Source: Planctomycetota bacterium
GTDB lineage: Bacteria; Planctomycetota; Planctomycetia; Gemmatales; HRBIN36
Assembly: GCA_014584395.1 (NCBI GenBank)
Contig: JACTMY010000018.1
Span: 342,342-406,341, forward strand
DNA length: 64,000 nt
Reading direction: 5' to 3'
Each line of letters starts with the position of its first letter. Position 1 is the stretch's first letter. Below are positions 26,499 through 35,367 of the stretch, in pieces. Made by a program: the position numbers and the translations under genes. The notes beneath the pieces are model-generated. The model made no database searches, was not told the DNA's origin, and saw only the letters and a list, made by a program, of their open reading frames with translations.

Positions 26499-27485
26499 TC
26501 AGCGAACCGCGGAGTCCGCCAGGCGATCCGTGAAGGCTTCCAGCAAGAGGACGAGCTGCACGCGGCGGTCAATATGGCTTTCCGCATCGAGCAGCGCTTC
26601 GGTTAGGCGCAACAGCACCTCCACGCCCCAGCGTTGGCACCAGGGATGATCGGAGGATTGAACGGCCGCCTCCCGCAGGGCGAGGATCAGTTCATCCGCC
26701 AGAAAGCGCAGCGCCAGATGGGCGCGCTGCCGCTTGACGGCCGACTCGGAACCAGCCGCCTCGACAAACTCATTGACCTTGGCCGCCAGAGCGACCGAAT
26801 CAAACCGCGGCTGCTTCCACATCTTGAGCCACTCTTGCCGGAAGGCGAAGACGTCCGGGTCGGCCAGTTGGCGCGCCAGGCCGAGACTCCCGCCGGACAG
26901 TTGCGACACTTGCTTGGCCTGCCCGGGACCGCTCACCGCTTTATCCTGCAGGAGCAACTCCTCGATCAGCAGCGGCGGCAGCGGGTCGAAGCGAATGACC
27001 TGGCAGCGGGAGACGATGGTGGAAAAAAAATGATCCGTGGTCTGACCGATGAGGATCAGCAAGGACATGGGCGGCGGTTCTTCCAGGGATTTGAGGAAGG
27101 CGTTGGCCGCGTCATCGCTCATTTGATCCACGTCGTCGAGGATGACGATGCGCCGCGGCGCCCGCGCCGGCTTCACGCCCAGCCCGGACGTCACCTCCCG
27201 GATCAAGTCGATGGGAAATTCCAGCTTCTCCGCGGGCCGGCTCATCAGCCGCACGTCGGGATGCGTTCCGGCCATGACTTGCAAGCAGGCCGGGCATTGA
27301 TCACAGGCGTCAAACGCGGCACTCGCCTCGCAGGTCAGCGCCTTGGCCAGCTCGATGGCGAAGAGCCGCTTGCCGATGCCCTGAGGTCCGACAAAGAGAT
27401 AGGCATGGGCCAGGCGGCCGCGCTGCCACACGTGCTGGAAGCGTTTTCGCCATTCCTCATGACCGCGAACGTTGGTCCAAGACAC
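26499..27485 (-). CDS. holB: DNA polymerase III subunit delta'
   Basis: A 328-residue clamp-loader subunit. It has the P-loop-like FVGPQGIGKRL, the zinc-finger cysteines DACDQCPACLQV, ILDDVDQMSDDAANAFLKSLEEPP (Walker B and following helix) and SRCQVIRFDPL (sensor region SRC). It helps load the sliding clamp. The GTG at 27485 is preferred over in-frame upstream starts because the family usually begins with SWTNVRGHEEW; it overlaps the end of tmk by 29 bases. tmk next to holB is a common bacterial arrangement. Confidence 0.9.
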   Translation of the reverse strand: MSWTNVRGHEEWRKRFQHVWQRGRLAHAYLFVGPQGIGKRLFAIELAKALTCEASAAFDACDQCPACLQVMAGTHPDVRLMSRPAEKLEFPIDLIREVTSGLGVKPARAPRRIVILDDVDQMSDDAANAFLKSLEEPPPMSLLILIGQTTDHFFSTIVSRCQVIRFDPLPPLLIEELLLQDKAVSGPGQAKQVSQLSGGSLGLARQLADPDVFAFRQEWLKMWKQPRFDSVALAAKVNEFVEAAGSESAVKRQRAHLALRFLADELILALREAAVQSSDHPWCQRWGVEVLLRLTEALLDAESHIDRRVQLVLLLEAFTDRLADSAVR

Positions 27486-28089
27486 GCTCCACCTCGCGTC
27501 GCAGTTGTGATTGAACCTGTTCCACGGACGCATGGGCATCGATGAGGATCATGCGGTCGGGATGTTGCCGCGCTTCGGCCAGGAAGCCCTGCCGCACTTG
27601 CTCGAAAAAGAGCGCCCCTTTGCTTTCCATGCGGTCCAGGGTTTGCCCGTGCTTGCGGCGCTGGGTTGCTTCGACGGGAAGATCAAGAACGAACGTCCAT
27701 TCGGGAAAGGTGTGCCGCGTCGCCAGGCTGCCGAGCTGCCAGATGGTCTCGGGGGGGATGCCGCCCGCATGGCCTTGATAGACGACCGTGGACAGCAAGA
27801 AGCGATCGCTCAGGACGATCTCGCCGCGCTGCAGCGCCGGCCGAATCACCTGCTCGACCAGCACCGAACGGCTGGCCATGTACAGGAAACACTCGGTGAT
27901 TTCCGACATGGGCCATTCGCCATCGAGCAACAATGAACGGATGCGTTCGCCCAAGGGCGTGTCGCCTGGGTCGCGGCAGGTCGTCACGGTCAACCCCTGC
28001 TGCCGGAGCCAGTCCGCGAGCAACCGGCATTGGGTGCTTTTGCCGGCGCCGTCGACGCCATCCAGACATAGAAACAGGCCTTGTTTCAT
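27457..28089 (-). CDS. tmk: Thymidylate kinase
   Basis: A 210-residue dTMP kinase. P-loop DGVDGAGKSTQ, the DPGDTPLGERIR loop, the SDRFLLSTVVYQG segment and the RRKHGQTLDRME lid region are all present. It makes dTDP from dTMP. Family length is normal and the start is unambiguous. It precedes holB and follows lipA on the same strand. Confidence 0.95.
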   Translation of the reverse strand: MKQGLFLCLDGVDGAGKSTQCRLLADWLRQQGLTVTTCRDPGDTPLGERIRSLLLDGEWPMSEITECFLYMASRSVLVEQVIRPALQRGEIVLSDRFLLSTVVYQGHAGGIPPETIWQLGSLATRHTFPEWTFVLDLPVEATQRRKHGQTLDRMESKGALFFEQVRQGFLAEARQHPDRMILIDAHASVEQVQSQLRREVERVLDQRSRS

Positions 28090-28114
28090 CGCTGATCCTT
28101 CCGCGCCGCCGTGC

Positions 28115-29023
28115 TCATGGGCGGATCATCTCCTCGGCATGATAACTGGACCGGACAAACGGACCGCTGGCCACCTGTTTGAAGCCCATCCGGCGCGCGA
28201 TGGCCGCCAGTTCATCGAATTCCTCGGGAGGCAGATACCGCGCCACCTGGACGTGCTTGAAAGAGGGATTCAGATACTGCCCCAGCGTCAAAGCGTCGCA
28301 GTCGATGGCCCGCAGATCGGCCAGGACGTCGAGCAGTTCGTCGCGCGATTCGCCCAGGCCCAGCATCAGGCCCGTTTTGGAGAGCACGTCGGGAGCGGAT
28401 TGCTTGGCATGCCGGAGCACATTGAGACTGCGCTGATAATCGGCCCTGCCGCGCACCTTGGTGTAAAAACGGGGCACCGTCTCCATGTTGTGATTGAAGA
28501 CGTGGGGCCGGGCTTTGAGCACCTGATCGACGGCCCCCAGGTCGCCCATGAAATCGGGGGTCAGCACTTCCAGCGTCGCTGAGGGAACCCGCCGCCTCAC
28601 GGCCAACAGACAATGGTAAAAGTGGCTCGCACCGCCGTCCGGCAGATCATCCCGCGTCACCGACGTGATCACCACGTGGCGCAGCCCCAGGCGAACCACC
28701 GCCTCGGCCAGCCGGTCCGGTTCATCTTCCTCCACGGCCAGGGGAATGCCCTTGGCGACCGAGCAAAAGCCGCACGGCCGCGTGCAGATGTCGCCCAAGA
28801 TCATGAAGGTGGCCGTCCGGCGGCTCCAGCATTCCATGCGATTCGGGCAGCGAGCGCTTTCGCAGACGGTCGCCAGCCCCAGGTCCGCAATGAGCCGATC
28901 GGTGAAGAAATCCTCGTTGCCCAGCGGCAGGTTGCGCTTGAGCCACGAAGGCAGCCGGCGGGCGGTCGCGGATGGCAGACTCGTTGTCGCGGCGCTGCCT
29001 TCGACCAAGGGCAAACTGTGCAT
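28115..29023 (-). CDS. lipA: Lipoyl synthase
   Basis: A 302-residue radical SAM enzyme that inserts two sulfurs into octanoyl groups on lipoyl domains. Both iron-sulfur cluster motifs are clear: CESARCPNRMEC for the auxiliary cluster and CTRPCGFC for the SAM cluster. It ends in the typical RSSYHAEE. ATG 29023 is taken instead of a TTG at 29041, since the usual variable N-terminus starts here. I see no lipB in the window. Confidence 0.95.
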   Translation of the reverse strand: MHSLPLVEGSAATTSLPSATARRLPSWLKRNLPLGNEDFFTDRLIADLGLATVCESARCPNRMECWSRRTATFMILGDICTRPCGFCSVAKGIPLAVEEDEPDRLAEAVVRLGLRHVVITSVTRDDLPDGGASHFYHCLLAVRRRVPSATLEVLTPDFMGDLGAVDQVLKARPHVFNHNMETVPRFYTKVRGRADYQRSLNVLRHAKQSAPDVLSKTGLMLGLGESRDELLDVLADLRAIDCDALTLGQYLNPSFKHVQVARYLPPEEFDELAAIARRMGFKQVASGPFVRSSYHAEEMIRP

Positions 29024-29113
29024 GGAACTGGCCACCTGCAAGTGAGATCATTCGGGAAAGTTGAGTCAGGGCCTCTGCGGCCCCTGATGAAACATGCCTC
29101 TTGCGATCAATCT

Positions 29114-29179
29114 ATGAGGCGGCCTTCGGGCGGAAAAGGCGTCTCATCTCAGCCTGGCAACCGTTCGCTTAGGAACGGT
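29114..29179 (+). promoter_or_regulatory. Structured stretch upstream of the HEAT-repeat gene
   Basis: Between lipA and the HEAT gene the DNA can fold into a double hairpin: ATGAGGCG (29114-29121) with CGTCTCAT (29140-29147), enclosing GCC-TTCG-GGC (29122-29131), a classic C(UUCG)G tetraloop; then ACCGTTC-GCTTAG-GAACGGT (29160-29179). It could be a 5' leader element, a transcription end for the left gene, or an unannotated RNA. There is no T-run directly after, so a simple terminator is less likely. Confidence 0.4.
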
Positions 29180-29226
29180 CGTAACAACCAGGTCTGGTCA
29201 AACACTGGCAAAGGAGGCAATTTTTA

Positions 29227-29322
29227 ATGGCAATTCCACGCCGCCAATCACGACAATATACCATACGGCCAGGTCTACATCCTGAAGGAAACGAGGCGCG
29301 ACTTCCATGCGTTGGGGATTGA
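29227..29322 (+). CDS. Possible 31-residue leader ORF overlapping the HEAT gene start
   Basis: ATG 29227 has a full AAAGGAGG ribosome binding site nine bases upstream (29210-29217) and opens a 31-codon frame, MAIPRRQSRQYTIRPGLHPE and 11 more residues, ending in TGA at 29320-29322. It overlaps the start of the HEAT-repeat gene (29307) in another frame, and that gene has a weaker site of its own. A leader that feeds ribosomes to the main gene is plausible; the peptide itself matches nothing I know. Confidence 0.35.
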   Translation: MAIPRRQSRQYTIRPGLHPEGNEARLPCVGD

Positions 29323-30830
29323 CGGACAGGCATGGGTTGGCATTGTGGTGTGCGATGGCGGCGGCGCTGTTGCCGTGGCCATTGATGGGTCAGGAAATCA
29401 TCACGGAAACGATTACCCCGGCATTGGTCCGCAAATTAGCCAGGGAAGCCGCCACGCAATCCGCCGCGGGCCGTCAAGCCACGCTCGCCTTTTTAGGCGA
29501 AGCTTCCGTCCGGCCATCCGATCCCACGATTGATCCCGTTGAATTGATCACGGCGTTCCGCGATGCGGGGGTGGAATTGGCGGAACGCTTGGACGAAAAA
29601 GATCCGGCCATGCGGAAGCTGCTCCTTCTCACCCTGGGCAAGATGCGCGCTCCCGCAGAAAACGCCTTGCCCCATTGGAAACGGGCCATCGAGAGCCAAG
29701 ATCCCATGCTCATGGAAGCGGCGTCCGAAGCCGTCGCGCTTTATTTCCTCCGCATCAAGGATCTGCGCGAGAGCAACGTGGCTCCCCCCGCGGCGCGGTC
29801 GCGCGTCCTCGACCTTTACGCACAAGACCTGATGCAAATCCTGCCGCTGGTGAGCGATATGTTGACCAAGCAAGATCGCATGGTTCGCTTGCATGCCTGC
29901 CAGGCCCTATCCAACATGGCCCGAACCATCGAAAGTTTGCCTCAAGAATACCGTTTCGATCCCAATCACTATGCCCAATTCAAGAAGATTCTGCCCGAAT
30001 TCGTGCTGCGCTTGGAGGATGCCCTTGGCCATTGCATCCCGCTCTTGCAAGAAGCGGACATGGAAATCCGCCTCGAAATCCTCAATACCATGGAACACAT
30101 TTTCGAGCTGAGCGTCCAGCGCGAGGAAATGGCCATGCGCAATCCGATGTTCAGCCAGGGCCGGCTGTGGCAGCGTGAATTCGAACCGCAAGGCACCGAG
30201 GCCGCCAAGAAACTGATCGAATTGAGCGGTCGTTTTCGCCAGGTCTTGGCCGCGCAGTTCCCGAACGCTTCCTTGGAAGTCCGCATGGCGGCGATGCGCG
30301 TGTTCGAAAACATGTCCGCGGCCGACGCCGTCATGATCGATGGCCTGATCTTGGCATCCAAGGATCCCAACCGCTTTATTCGTTGGGCCGCCGTCCGCGT
30401 GCTCGGCAATCACAAGCCAATCGCCTACCCCGAAGCGCTGCAGACCATGATTCGCTTGCTCGAAGACAACGATTTGGGAGTCCGCATGGCAGCCTGCCAA
30501 GCCCTGGGACAATTGGGCAAGGACGGCAAACCCGCCGCCAAGGCGATCGGCAGATGCCTGCATGAAGGGGATGAAGACGTCAAGTATCAAGCCATTTGGG
30601 CTTTGAATCAGATGGCCACCGAAGCCGCGGAAGCCTTGCCCGACATTCTCAAGGCGCTCCAGAGTCCCGACGTTCGCCTTCGCGAGGCGGTGCCGGGCCT
30701 GCTCGTGAAAATCGGCCAGCCGGCCAAGGCCAAGGGCATTCCCGCGCTCCAGGCCGCTCTTAAGGATGAGGAGGCCAGCGTGCGTTTCAAAGCCGCCTCG
30801 GCTCTGCAATCCTTGCTGGAACTGCCCTAA
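29307..30830 (+). CDS. Secreted HEAT-repeat protein
   Basis: A 507-residue protein with a signal peptide (LALWCAMAAALLPWPLMGQ) and HEAT-type helical repeats, best seen at residues about 345-505: ASKDPNRFIRWAAVRVLGNH, EDNDLGVRMAACQALGQLGK, HEGDEDVKYQAIWALNQMAT, KDEEASVRFKAASALQSLLE. HEAT repeats form a curved superhelix that binds proteins; no enzyme motif is visible. The structured leader and short ORF upstream may affect its expression. Confidence 0.85.
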   Translation: MRWGLTDRHGLALWCAMAAALLPWPLMGQEIITETITPALVRKLAREAATQSAAGRQATLAFLGEASVRPSDPTIDPVELITAFRDAGVELAERLDEKDPAMRKLLLLTLGKMRAPAENALPHWKRAIESQDPMLMEAASEAVALYFLRIKDLRESNVAPPAARSRVLDLYAQDLMQILPLVSDMLTKQDRMVRLHACQALSNMARTIESLPQEYRFDPNHYAQFKKILPEFVLRLEDALGHCIPLLQEADMEIRLEILNTMEHIFELSVQREEMAMRNPMFSQGRLWQREFEPQGTEAAKKLIELSGRFRQVLAAQFPNASLEVRMAAMRVFENMSAADAVMIDGLILASKDPNRFIRWAAVRVLGNHKPIAYPEALQTMIRLLEDNDLGVRMAACQALGQLGKDGKPAAKAIGRCLHEGDEDVKYQAIWALNQMATEAAEALPDILKALQSPDVRLREAVPGLLVKIGQPAKAKGIPALQAALKDEEASVRFKAASALQSLLELP

Positions 30831-30924
30831 TCCCCGTTGGCAGGCCGACGCGGCCGCCGCACTCAATTGATGACGCCTCGTGCCCTGTGGCCTTAGGTCA
30901 TGAAATTGCTTATCATGGCCTTAA

Positions 30925-30936
30925 GGAAAGCTTTCC
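30925..30936. promoter_or_regulatory. 12-base perfect palindrome upstream of the cyclophilin gene
   Basis: GGAAAGCTTTCC, a perfect palindrome 30 bases before the cyclophilin start, within the 136-base gap after the HEAT gene. It may be an operator or chance; a 12-base palindrome in this position is only weak evidence. Confidence 0.25.
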
Positions 30937-30966
30937 ACGCTTCACTTCAGCACGGGAGTTACCACC

Positions 30967-31545
30967 ATGCGTTTCATCGGTATGATTGGCCTGACCCTTT
31001 TCTTTAGCGCGAGCACGGGAGGTTGTGTGAATAGCGACAAGAATCCCATCGTGATCATGGAAACCAGCCACGGCACGATCAAGATCGAACTGTTCGCGGA
31101 CAAGGCCCCCTTGACCGTCAAGAACTTCCTTTCCTATGTCGACGACAAACATTACGACAACACCATCTTCCATCGTGTGATCAGCAGCTTCATGATCCAG
31201 GGGGGGGGCTTTCAGCCGGGCATGAAGGAAAAGAAAACCAGGGACCCCATCAAGAATGAATCGGACAACAATGTCTCCAACGCCCGCGGCACGATCGCCA
31301 TGGCCCGCACATCCGAACCCAACAGCGCCACGGCGCAGTTTTTCATCAACGTCGTCGACAATCGCCGGCTCGACAAGGCCTATGCAGGCGACGGCGTGGG
31401 CTATTGCGTGTTCGGCAAGGTCATCGAGGGGATGGACGTCGTGGACAAAATCAAGGGCGTCAAAACGGGGGCCTTTGGGTCGCACAATGATGTCCCGGTC
31501 GAGGACGTCGTCATCAAGTCCGTGAAACGCGAAGAGAGCAAGTAA
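30967..31545 (+). CDS. Lipoprotein cyclophilin-type peptidyl-prolyl isomerase
   Basis: A 192-residue PPIase with a lipoprotein signal peptide ending SASTGGC, so it acts outside the cytoplasm. The cyclophilin domain follows: [41 protein letters not shown] (the catalytic Arg in FHRV), and a C-terminal [13 protein letters not shown] and [18 protein letters not shown]. Length and order match bacterial cyclophilins. GGAG lies 8 bases before the ATG. A strong terminator follows the gene. Confidence 0.93.
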   Translation: MRFIGMIGLTLFFSASTGGCVNSDKNPIVIMETSHGTIKIELFADKAPLTVKNFLSYVDDKHYDNTIFHRVISSFMIQGGGFQPGMKEKKTRDPIKNESDNNVSNARGTIAMARTSEPNSATAQFFINVVDNRRLDKAYAGDGVGYCVFGKVIEGMDVVDKIKGVKTGAFGSHNDVPVEDVVIKSVKREESK

Positions 31546-31576
31546 AGCGCCAGCAACCCCAGCAAACAACACACCA

Positions 31577-31613
31577 CGCTCGATGCCCCCGCGGCCTCGA
31601 GCGTTTTCTTTTT
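31577..31613 (+). terminator. Rho-independent terminator after the cyclophilin gene
   Basis: CGCTCGA (31577-31583) pairs with TCGAGCG (31597-31603) around a GC-rich loop, followed at once by TTTTCTTTTT. The end of the lipoprotein cyclophilin gene (31545) is 31 bases upstream. Convergent clpS ends at 31654. Confidence 0.75.
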
Positions 31614-31653
31614 GACTGGCGGAGCGAGGCAGCCTCGCGGGGAAACCCATGGT

Positions 31654-31992
31654 TTAGCTGGGGGCTTCCTCCAAATAGGCGGACATGGAACCGGCCGATC
31701 GTTCCAACCGCCAGTCGGCCCCGTAGGCATGGATTTGATCCCGCTTCAATTCCGCCATTTCCAGATGGAGCGTGGCCACGACGACCCGGCCCGTGGTGTC
31801 CACTTCCTTCGCCATGATAAAGGACTTCTCGGGCGCATAGCCGAAGAGCACGCCGAGCATTTCGACCACATAAGCATACGTATGATCGTCGTCGTTGAGC
31901 AAAATGACGTTGTAAAGCGGCATCCGCTTGGTGTTCTTGTCGGTCCGCGTTTGCCGTTTGTAGCCGGGTCGAACGATGGTTTCTTCGCTCAT
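31654..31992 (-). CDS. clpS: ATP-dependent Clp protease adaptor ClpS
   Basis: A 112-residue ClpS. The core YNVILLNDDDHTYAYVVEML is the typical N-degron-binding region and a normal ClpS core follows. ClpS delivers proteins with bulky N-terminal residues to ClpAP. The start ATG 31992 is chosen over an in-frame one at 32001; the family N-terminus is variable. No clpA is adjacent. The phosphatase gene lies upstream on the same strand. Confidence 0.93.
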   Translation of the reverse strand: MSEETIVRPGYKRQTRTDKNTKRMPLYNVILLNDDDHTYAYVVEMLGVLFGYAPEKSFIMAKEVDTTGRVVVATLHLEMAELKRDQIHAYGADWRLERSAGSMSAYLEEAPS

Positions 31993-32096
31993 GATGTCCA
32001 TTCCTCCCGCATGAGCAGGCCGCGCCAGGCGACTCCAGGGCGGCGAACCGCTTCCTGATGGCCATCGCGAAGCCGCCCGTTGCTGCGCCAGCGTCC

Positions 32097-33725
32097 TTAC
32101 GTCGTGCGCCCAAAAGTGACCATGGTGATGTCATCGAACTGCTCATCGCTGTCGGCAAACCTCATCACCTGGTCGAGAATGAACTGGCCCATCATGGGCG
32201 GTTGATGTTGCCACCCCTTGAGATGGGTTTTCAGCCGATCCATGCCGAACGATTCTTGCTCTTGATTGGCGGCGTCCAGAATGCCATCGGTGCAGAGCAA
32301 GACCTGGTCCCCGGCCTGCAGGGGATAGGTCACCGCTTGATACTCATAGCCTTCCATGACGCCTAACGGCAAGCCGTTGAAGTCGCCGCCGGCCAATTCC
32401 AAGAGTTCGCCGTTGGCCTTGCGAACCAGGGGCGGCACGTGGCCGGCGTTGACGATGGTCAGCACGTGCGTTTCCGGATCGAGGACGGCCAGGCAAAAGG
32501 TGATGAAGCGATCGACCATGCCGGCCTCCTGGAGTCGTTCATTCAGACGCTGGGTGGCGCGGGCGGGTTCATCGTCGACGATGAGGGAATACTGCACGTC
32601 GCCGCTGAGGCGCGCCATGAGCAAGGCCGCGGGGATGCCCTTGCCTGCCACGTCGCCGATGGCGATGGCGAGCCGGCGCCGGGGCATGGGAATAAAGCCG
32701 AAATAATCGCCGCCCACCTCCCGCGCCGCCTGGTAATGAGCAAAGAATTCATACTGTTCCAGGACCGGGACGCGGTTGGGCAGGAAGGTCTGCTGCACTT
32801 CCTTGGCCAATTCGATTTCCTGCTGGAACTTCATGCTGCTCAACTGTTCTTCGTGGAAGCGGGCGTTTTGCATGGCCACCGCGAATTGATTGCACACCGC
32901 CACCAGGAACTGCAGATCGTCCTGCGTGAACTTGCGCATGCGATCCTGGGTATCGATCTGGATCACGCCCAGGGTTTCCCCCGAACTGGTTTGCAGCGGG
33001 GCGCACATGACCGAGCGGATGCGGAAATCCGTCACGCTCGCGCTCATGGCGAAGGCTTCGTCGTGCAAGGCGTCTTCCGAGAGGATGGCATGCCCGTCGT
33101 CCAGGCATTTGTCCATGATCGTCTTGCTGAAGCGGGCCGATGCTTCGTCCTTTTCCCGCCGCGTCTTGATCGCCTTGGGAATGAATTTGTCATCCTCCCG
33201 AATGACGAAAAAGCAGCGGTCCGCCACGCGGAACACGTTCATCAACTGGTCCAGGATCATGGGCAAAAGACTGTCCACCTCCAAGGTGGACCCCAGGCGA
33301 TTGCTGATCTCCAGCAAGGCGCGCAACCGCTCGGCGGACTGGGCTTCGAGGGCATTGGAGTTGCGGACCATGAGCGAGGACATGATCGTGCCGCTGTCGT
33401 CGACGTCGCTCGCTTTTTCGGGCATGACGGACGGGTCTTCGTAGGAGCAGAGAAAATCGCAAATCCGCAAGCGATCCTGGGGATGCAACACCACCGGGGA
33501 TTTGGGGTCGACTTCCCGATCGTTGACGAAGGTCTTATTCCGGCTGCCCAGGTCCTTGACGTAAAAACGGCCATCGATGCGCAGAATTTCCGCGTGTTCC
33601 CGGCTGACGGCGCCGAGGTTGACCCAAATATCGCAGTCAGGGTTGCGGCCAATGACGGTGACATCCTTGGTTAATGGATATTGCTCGCCGTGCTTGGCTC
33701 CCTTCAAGACCCGAAGATAAGGCAT
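32097..33725 (-). CDS. FHA-GAF-PP2C (RsbU/SpoIIE-like) serine phosphatase
   Basis: A 542-residue signalling protein in three parts. FHA domain at about residues 1-95 (VTVIGRNPDCDIWVNLGAVS and DLGSRNKTFVN), GAF domain at about 130-300 (LRALLEISNRLGSTLEVDSLL onward), then a SpoIIE/RsbU phosphatase domain to the end (REVGGDYFGFI, IAIGDVAGKGIPAALLMA, TIVNAGHVPPLV, DDITMVTF) with the acidic metal-binding residues. It likely binds a phosphothreonine protein, senses a ligand or state through GAF, and dephosphorylates a Ser/Thr-phosphorylated partner, often an anti-sigma antagonist. A divergent ECF sigma gene starts 173 bases away. Confidence 0.93.
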   Translation of the reverse strand: MPYLRVLKGAKHGEQYPLTKDVTVIGRNPDCDIWVNLGAVSREHAEILRIDGRFYVKDLGSRNKTFVNDREVDPKSPVVLHPQDRLRICDFLCSYEDPSVMPEKASDVDDSGTIMSSLMVRNSNALEAQSAERLRALLEISNRLGSTLEVDSLLPMILDQLMNVFRVADRCFFVIREDDKFIPKAIKTRREKDEASARFSKTIMDKCLDDGHAILSEDALHDEAFAMSASVTDFRIRSVMCAPLQTSSGETLGVIQIDTQDRMRKFTQDDLQFLVAVCNQFAVAMQNARFHEEQLSSMKFQQEIELAKEVQQTFLPNRVPVLEQYEFFAHYQAAREVGGDYFGFIPMPRRRLAIAIGDVAGKGIPAALLMARLSGDVQYSLIVDDEPARATQRLNERLQEAGMVDRFITFCLAVLDPETHVLTIVNAGHVPPLVRKANGELLELAGGDFNGLPLGVMEGYEYQAVTYPLQAGDQVLLCTDGILDAANQEQESFGMDRLKTHLKGWQHQPPMMGQFILDQVMRFADSDEQFDDITMVTFGRTT

Positions 33726-33758
33726 GGGGCGTCAATCAACTTTCTGTTGGAAGTCTGG

Positions 33759-33813
33759 TTGAGTCACTGCATGCTTAAGTATAATATATCGCGTCATGGA
33801 CTGGAGCCGTCAA
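33759..33813. promoter_or_regulatory. Divergent promoter region, phosphatase and sigma factor
   Basis: On the plus strand TTGAGT (33759-33764) and TATAAT (33780-33785) are 15 bases apart. On the minus strand TTGACG (33808-33813) with GATATA (33785-33790, 17-base spacer) or TATATT (33783-33788) faces the phosphatase gene. The -10 elements overlap, so the two directions could compete for polymerase. This is a reading of consensus-like hexamers, not a mapped promoter. Confidence 0.45.
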
Positions 33814-33897
33814 GCATCCTTTCCGGTTCAATCTAAGGGAAGTTGCAGCGAAATACAGAGTGCAGCAACGCTATCCTTAGCCGACTCGGTGTAGGTC

Positions 33898-34560
33898 ATG
33901 ATCCAACGTGCCGCCCCGGCCATGGAACCCGTGGATGAAAAGATGCCGCCTCTGCTCTCCTCCAATGCAACCGCGCACCCCGCCGCCCCAGAGGGGGCGC
34001 CCCCATTGTCCGACGCGGAGTTGGTGGCCGCCTGCCTGTTGGATGAGCCTTCCGCCCTGAAAACGCTGGTGGAGCGGTTCCAAGGCTTGGTGTGGAGCCT
34101 GTGTTTCCGTTTGCTGCGCGACCGCCATGAAGCCGAGGACGTGGCCCAGGAAGTGTTTATTCGCATTTTGCGGGGACTGAAGGGTTGGGACGCGAATCGG
34201 CCTTTGCACCCCTGGATCATGGCAATTGCCATCAATCGCTGCCGAACGCAATTGGCACAGCGTGCCAGGCGGCCCCGGACCGTGGACAATTTAAATCTCC
34301 AACCCGCGAAACCAGACCTTGGTCAACCGAGTAATGAATGGAAGGCGGAGGTCGATGCCGCCTTGTCCATGCTTCGCGAGGAGTACCGCGAGGTGTTTAT
34401 CCTGTTTCATGAGCAGGGATTGCCCTATGAGGACATCGCGGCCTTGATGCAGCGCCCGGTGGGGACTATCAAAACGTGGCTGCATCGGGCCAGGTCGCAA
34501 ATGTTTGAACAACTCCGCGAACGCGGCATGATCGATGGGATGGAACATGACCTGTCATGA
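33898..34560 (+). CDS. ECF-type RNA polymerase sigma factor
   Basis: A 220-residue sigma-70 family protein with region 2 (LVERFQGLVWSLCFRLLRDRHEAEDVAQEVFIRILRG as a whole; key block AEDVAQEVFIRI) and region 4 (LREEYREVFILFHEQGLPYE, then IAALMQRPVGTIKTWLHRAR, the recognition helix). An N-terminal extension of about 35 residues, low complexity, precedes region 2. Its stop is overlapped by the next gene, an anti-sigma candidate with a zinc motif, forming a typical ECF pair. Confidence 0.93.
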   Translation: MIQRAAPAMEPVDEKMPPLLSSNATAHPAAPEGAPPLSDAELVAACLLDEPSALKTLVERFQGLVWSLCFRLLRDRHEAEDVAQEVFIRILRGLKGWDANRPLHPWIMAIAINRCRTQLAQRARRPRTVDNLNLQPAKPDLGQPSNEWKAEVDAALSMLREEYREVFILFHEQGLPYEDIAALMQRPVGTIKTWLHRARSQMFEQLRERGMIDGMEHDLS

Positions 34561-35239
34561 ACTACACGATTGGCTGCACGAGTGTCTCGATCGCCGAGCG
34601 CGCTGGGAGAGTCATGCCCAGGCCAAGGAGCACTTGGACGGCTGCCCCGCCTGCCGCGACTGGGTGGCCGCGGCGGAGACTTGCATCCATCAGGTCGAGC
34701 TAACCCGTCCGTGCCCCCCGGTGCCGCCGCAATTCGCCGACCGTGTGATCGCCGCTTGGTCGCAATCCAAGCTGGAACGTTCTACGCGTTTCACAGGGCT
34801 GCCTAGTCCTGGCTGGCTGGCCCTGGCGGCGGGCTTTTTGCTCTGTCTCGGACTTGGGCTGTTATGGGCGCGCTGGACCGCGGCCCCGGCAGCTCGATCC
34901 TCCCCGCATGTCGCACAAAACACCTCCCCCTTCAAGACCCCGCCATGGAACGATGTGCGCTGGGCGGAATGGCTTGCCGAGGCAAAATCGTTCGAGGTGG
35001 TTGGCCCCAAGGGGCTTCAAACGACCATGACCCTGACCTCGGAATACACGGGCAAGGTCTCGCGGTGGCTGCCGGACCTGGATCGCAGTCAACTGCTGCC
35101 CACGCCGGACTGGCAGGAATCGCTCGAACCGGTGAAAAAAGTGGGCAGCACGCTGGTCGCCACCCTCGAACCGGTTACCGCGTCCGCCGAGCGCGCCATC
35201 GATTCGCTGAAGAAAATGCTGCCGTCCCCGTCGCAGTGA
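34547..35239 (+). CDS. Membrane anti-sigma factor (zinc-finger ZAS type)
   Basis: A 230-residue protein. The N-terminus has the H-x3-C-x2-C zinc motif HLDGCPAC with an upstream Cys/His, characteristic of ZAS anti-sigma factors that hold ECF sigmas. One membrane helix lies at about residues 85-108 (WLALAAGFLLCLGLGLLWAR), with the C-terminal part outside the cytoplasm. The overlap with the sigma gene (14 bases) couples translation. ATG 34547 is preferred over a nearby in-frame start at 34535. No obvious sensor domain is seen in the outer part. Confidence 0.87.
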   Translation: MTCHELHDWLHECLDRRARWESHAQAKEHLDGCPACRDWVAAAETCIHQVELTRPCPPVPPQFADRVIAAWSQSKLERSTRFTGLPSPGWLALAAGFLLCLGLGLLWARWTAAPAARSSPHVAQNTSPFKTPPWNDVRWAEWLAEAKSFEVVGPKGLQTTMTLTSEYTGKVSRWLPDLDRSQLLPTPDWQESLEPVKKVGSTLVATLEPVTASAERAIDSLKKMLPSPSQ

Positions 35240-35367
35240 CCGCCGCGCGCCGCCGATAGTCGCCCCATTTACACCCATCGAACCCGAGATGCGCCGCGTG
35301 CCATTCTGTTGGATGACGCCGCGCCTGAATGCGCTCCGGTTGCGTGGATGAGGTTTGGCTCGGCTGA

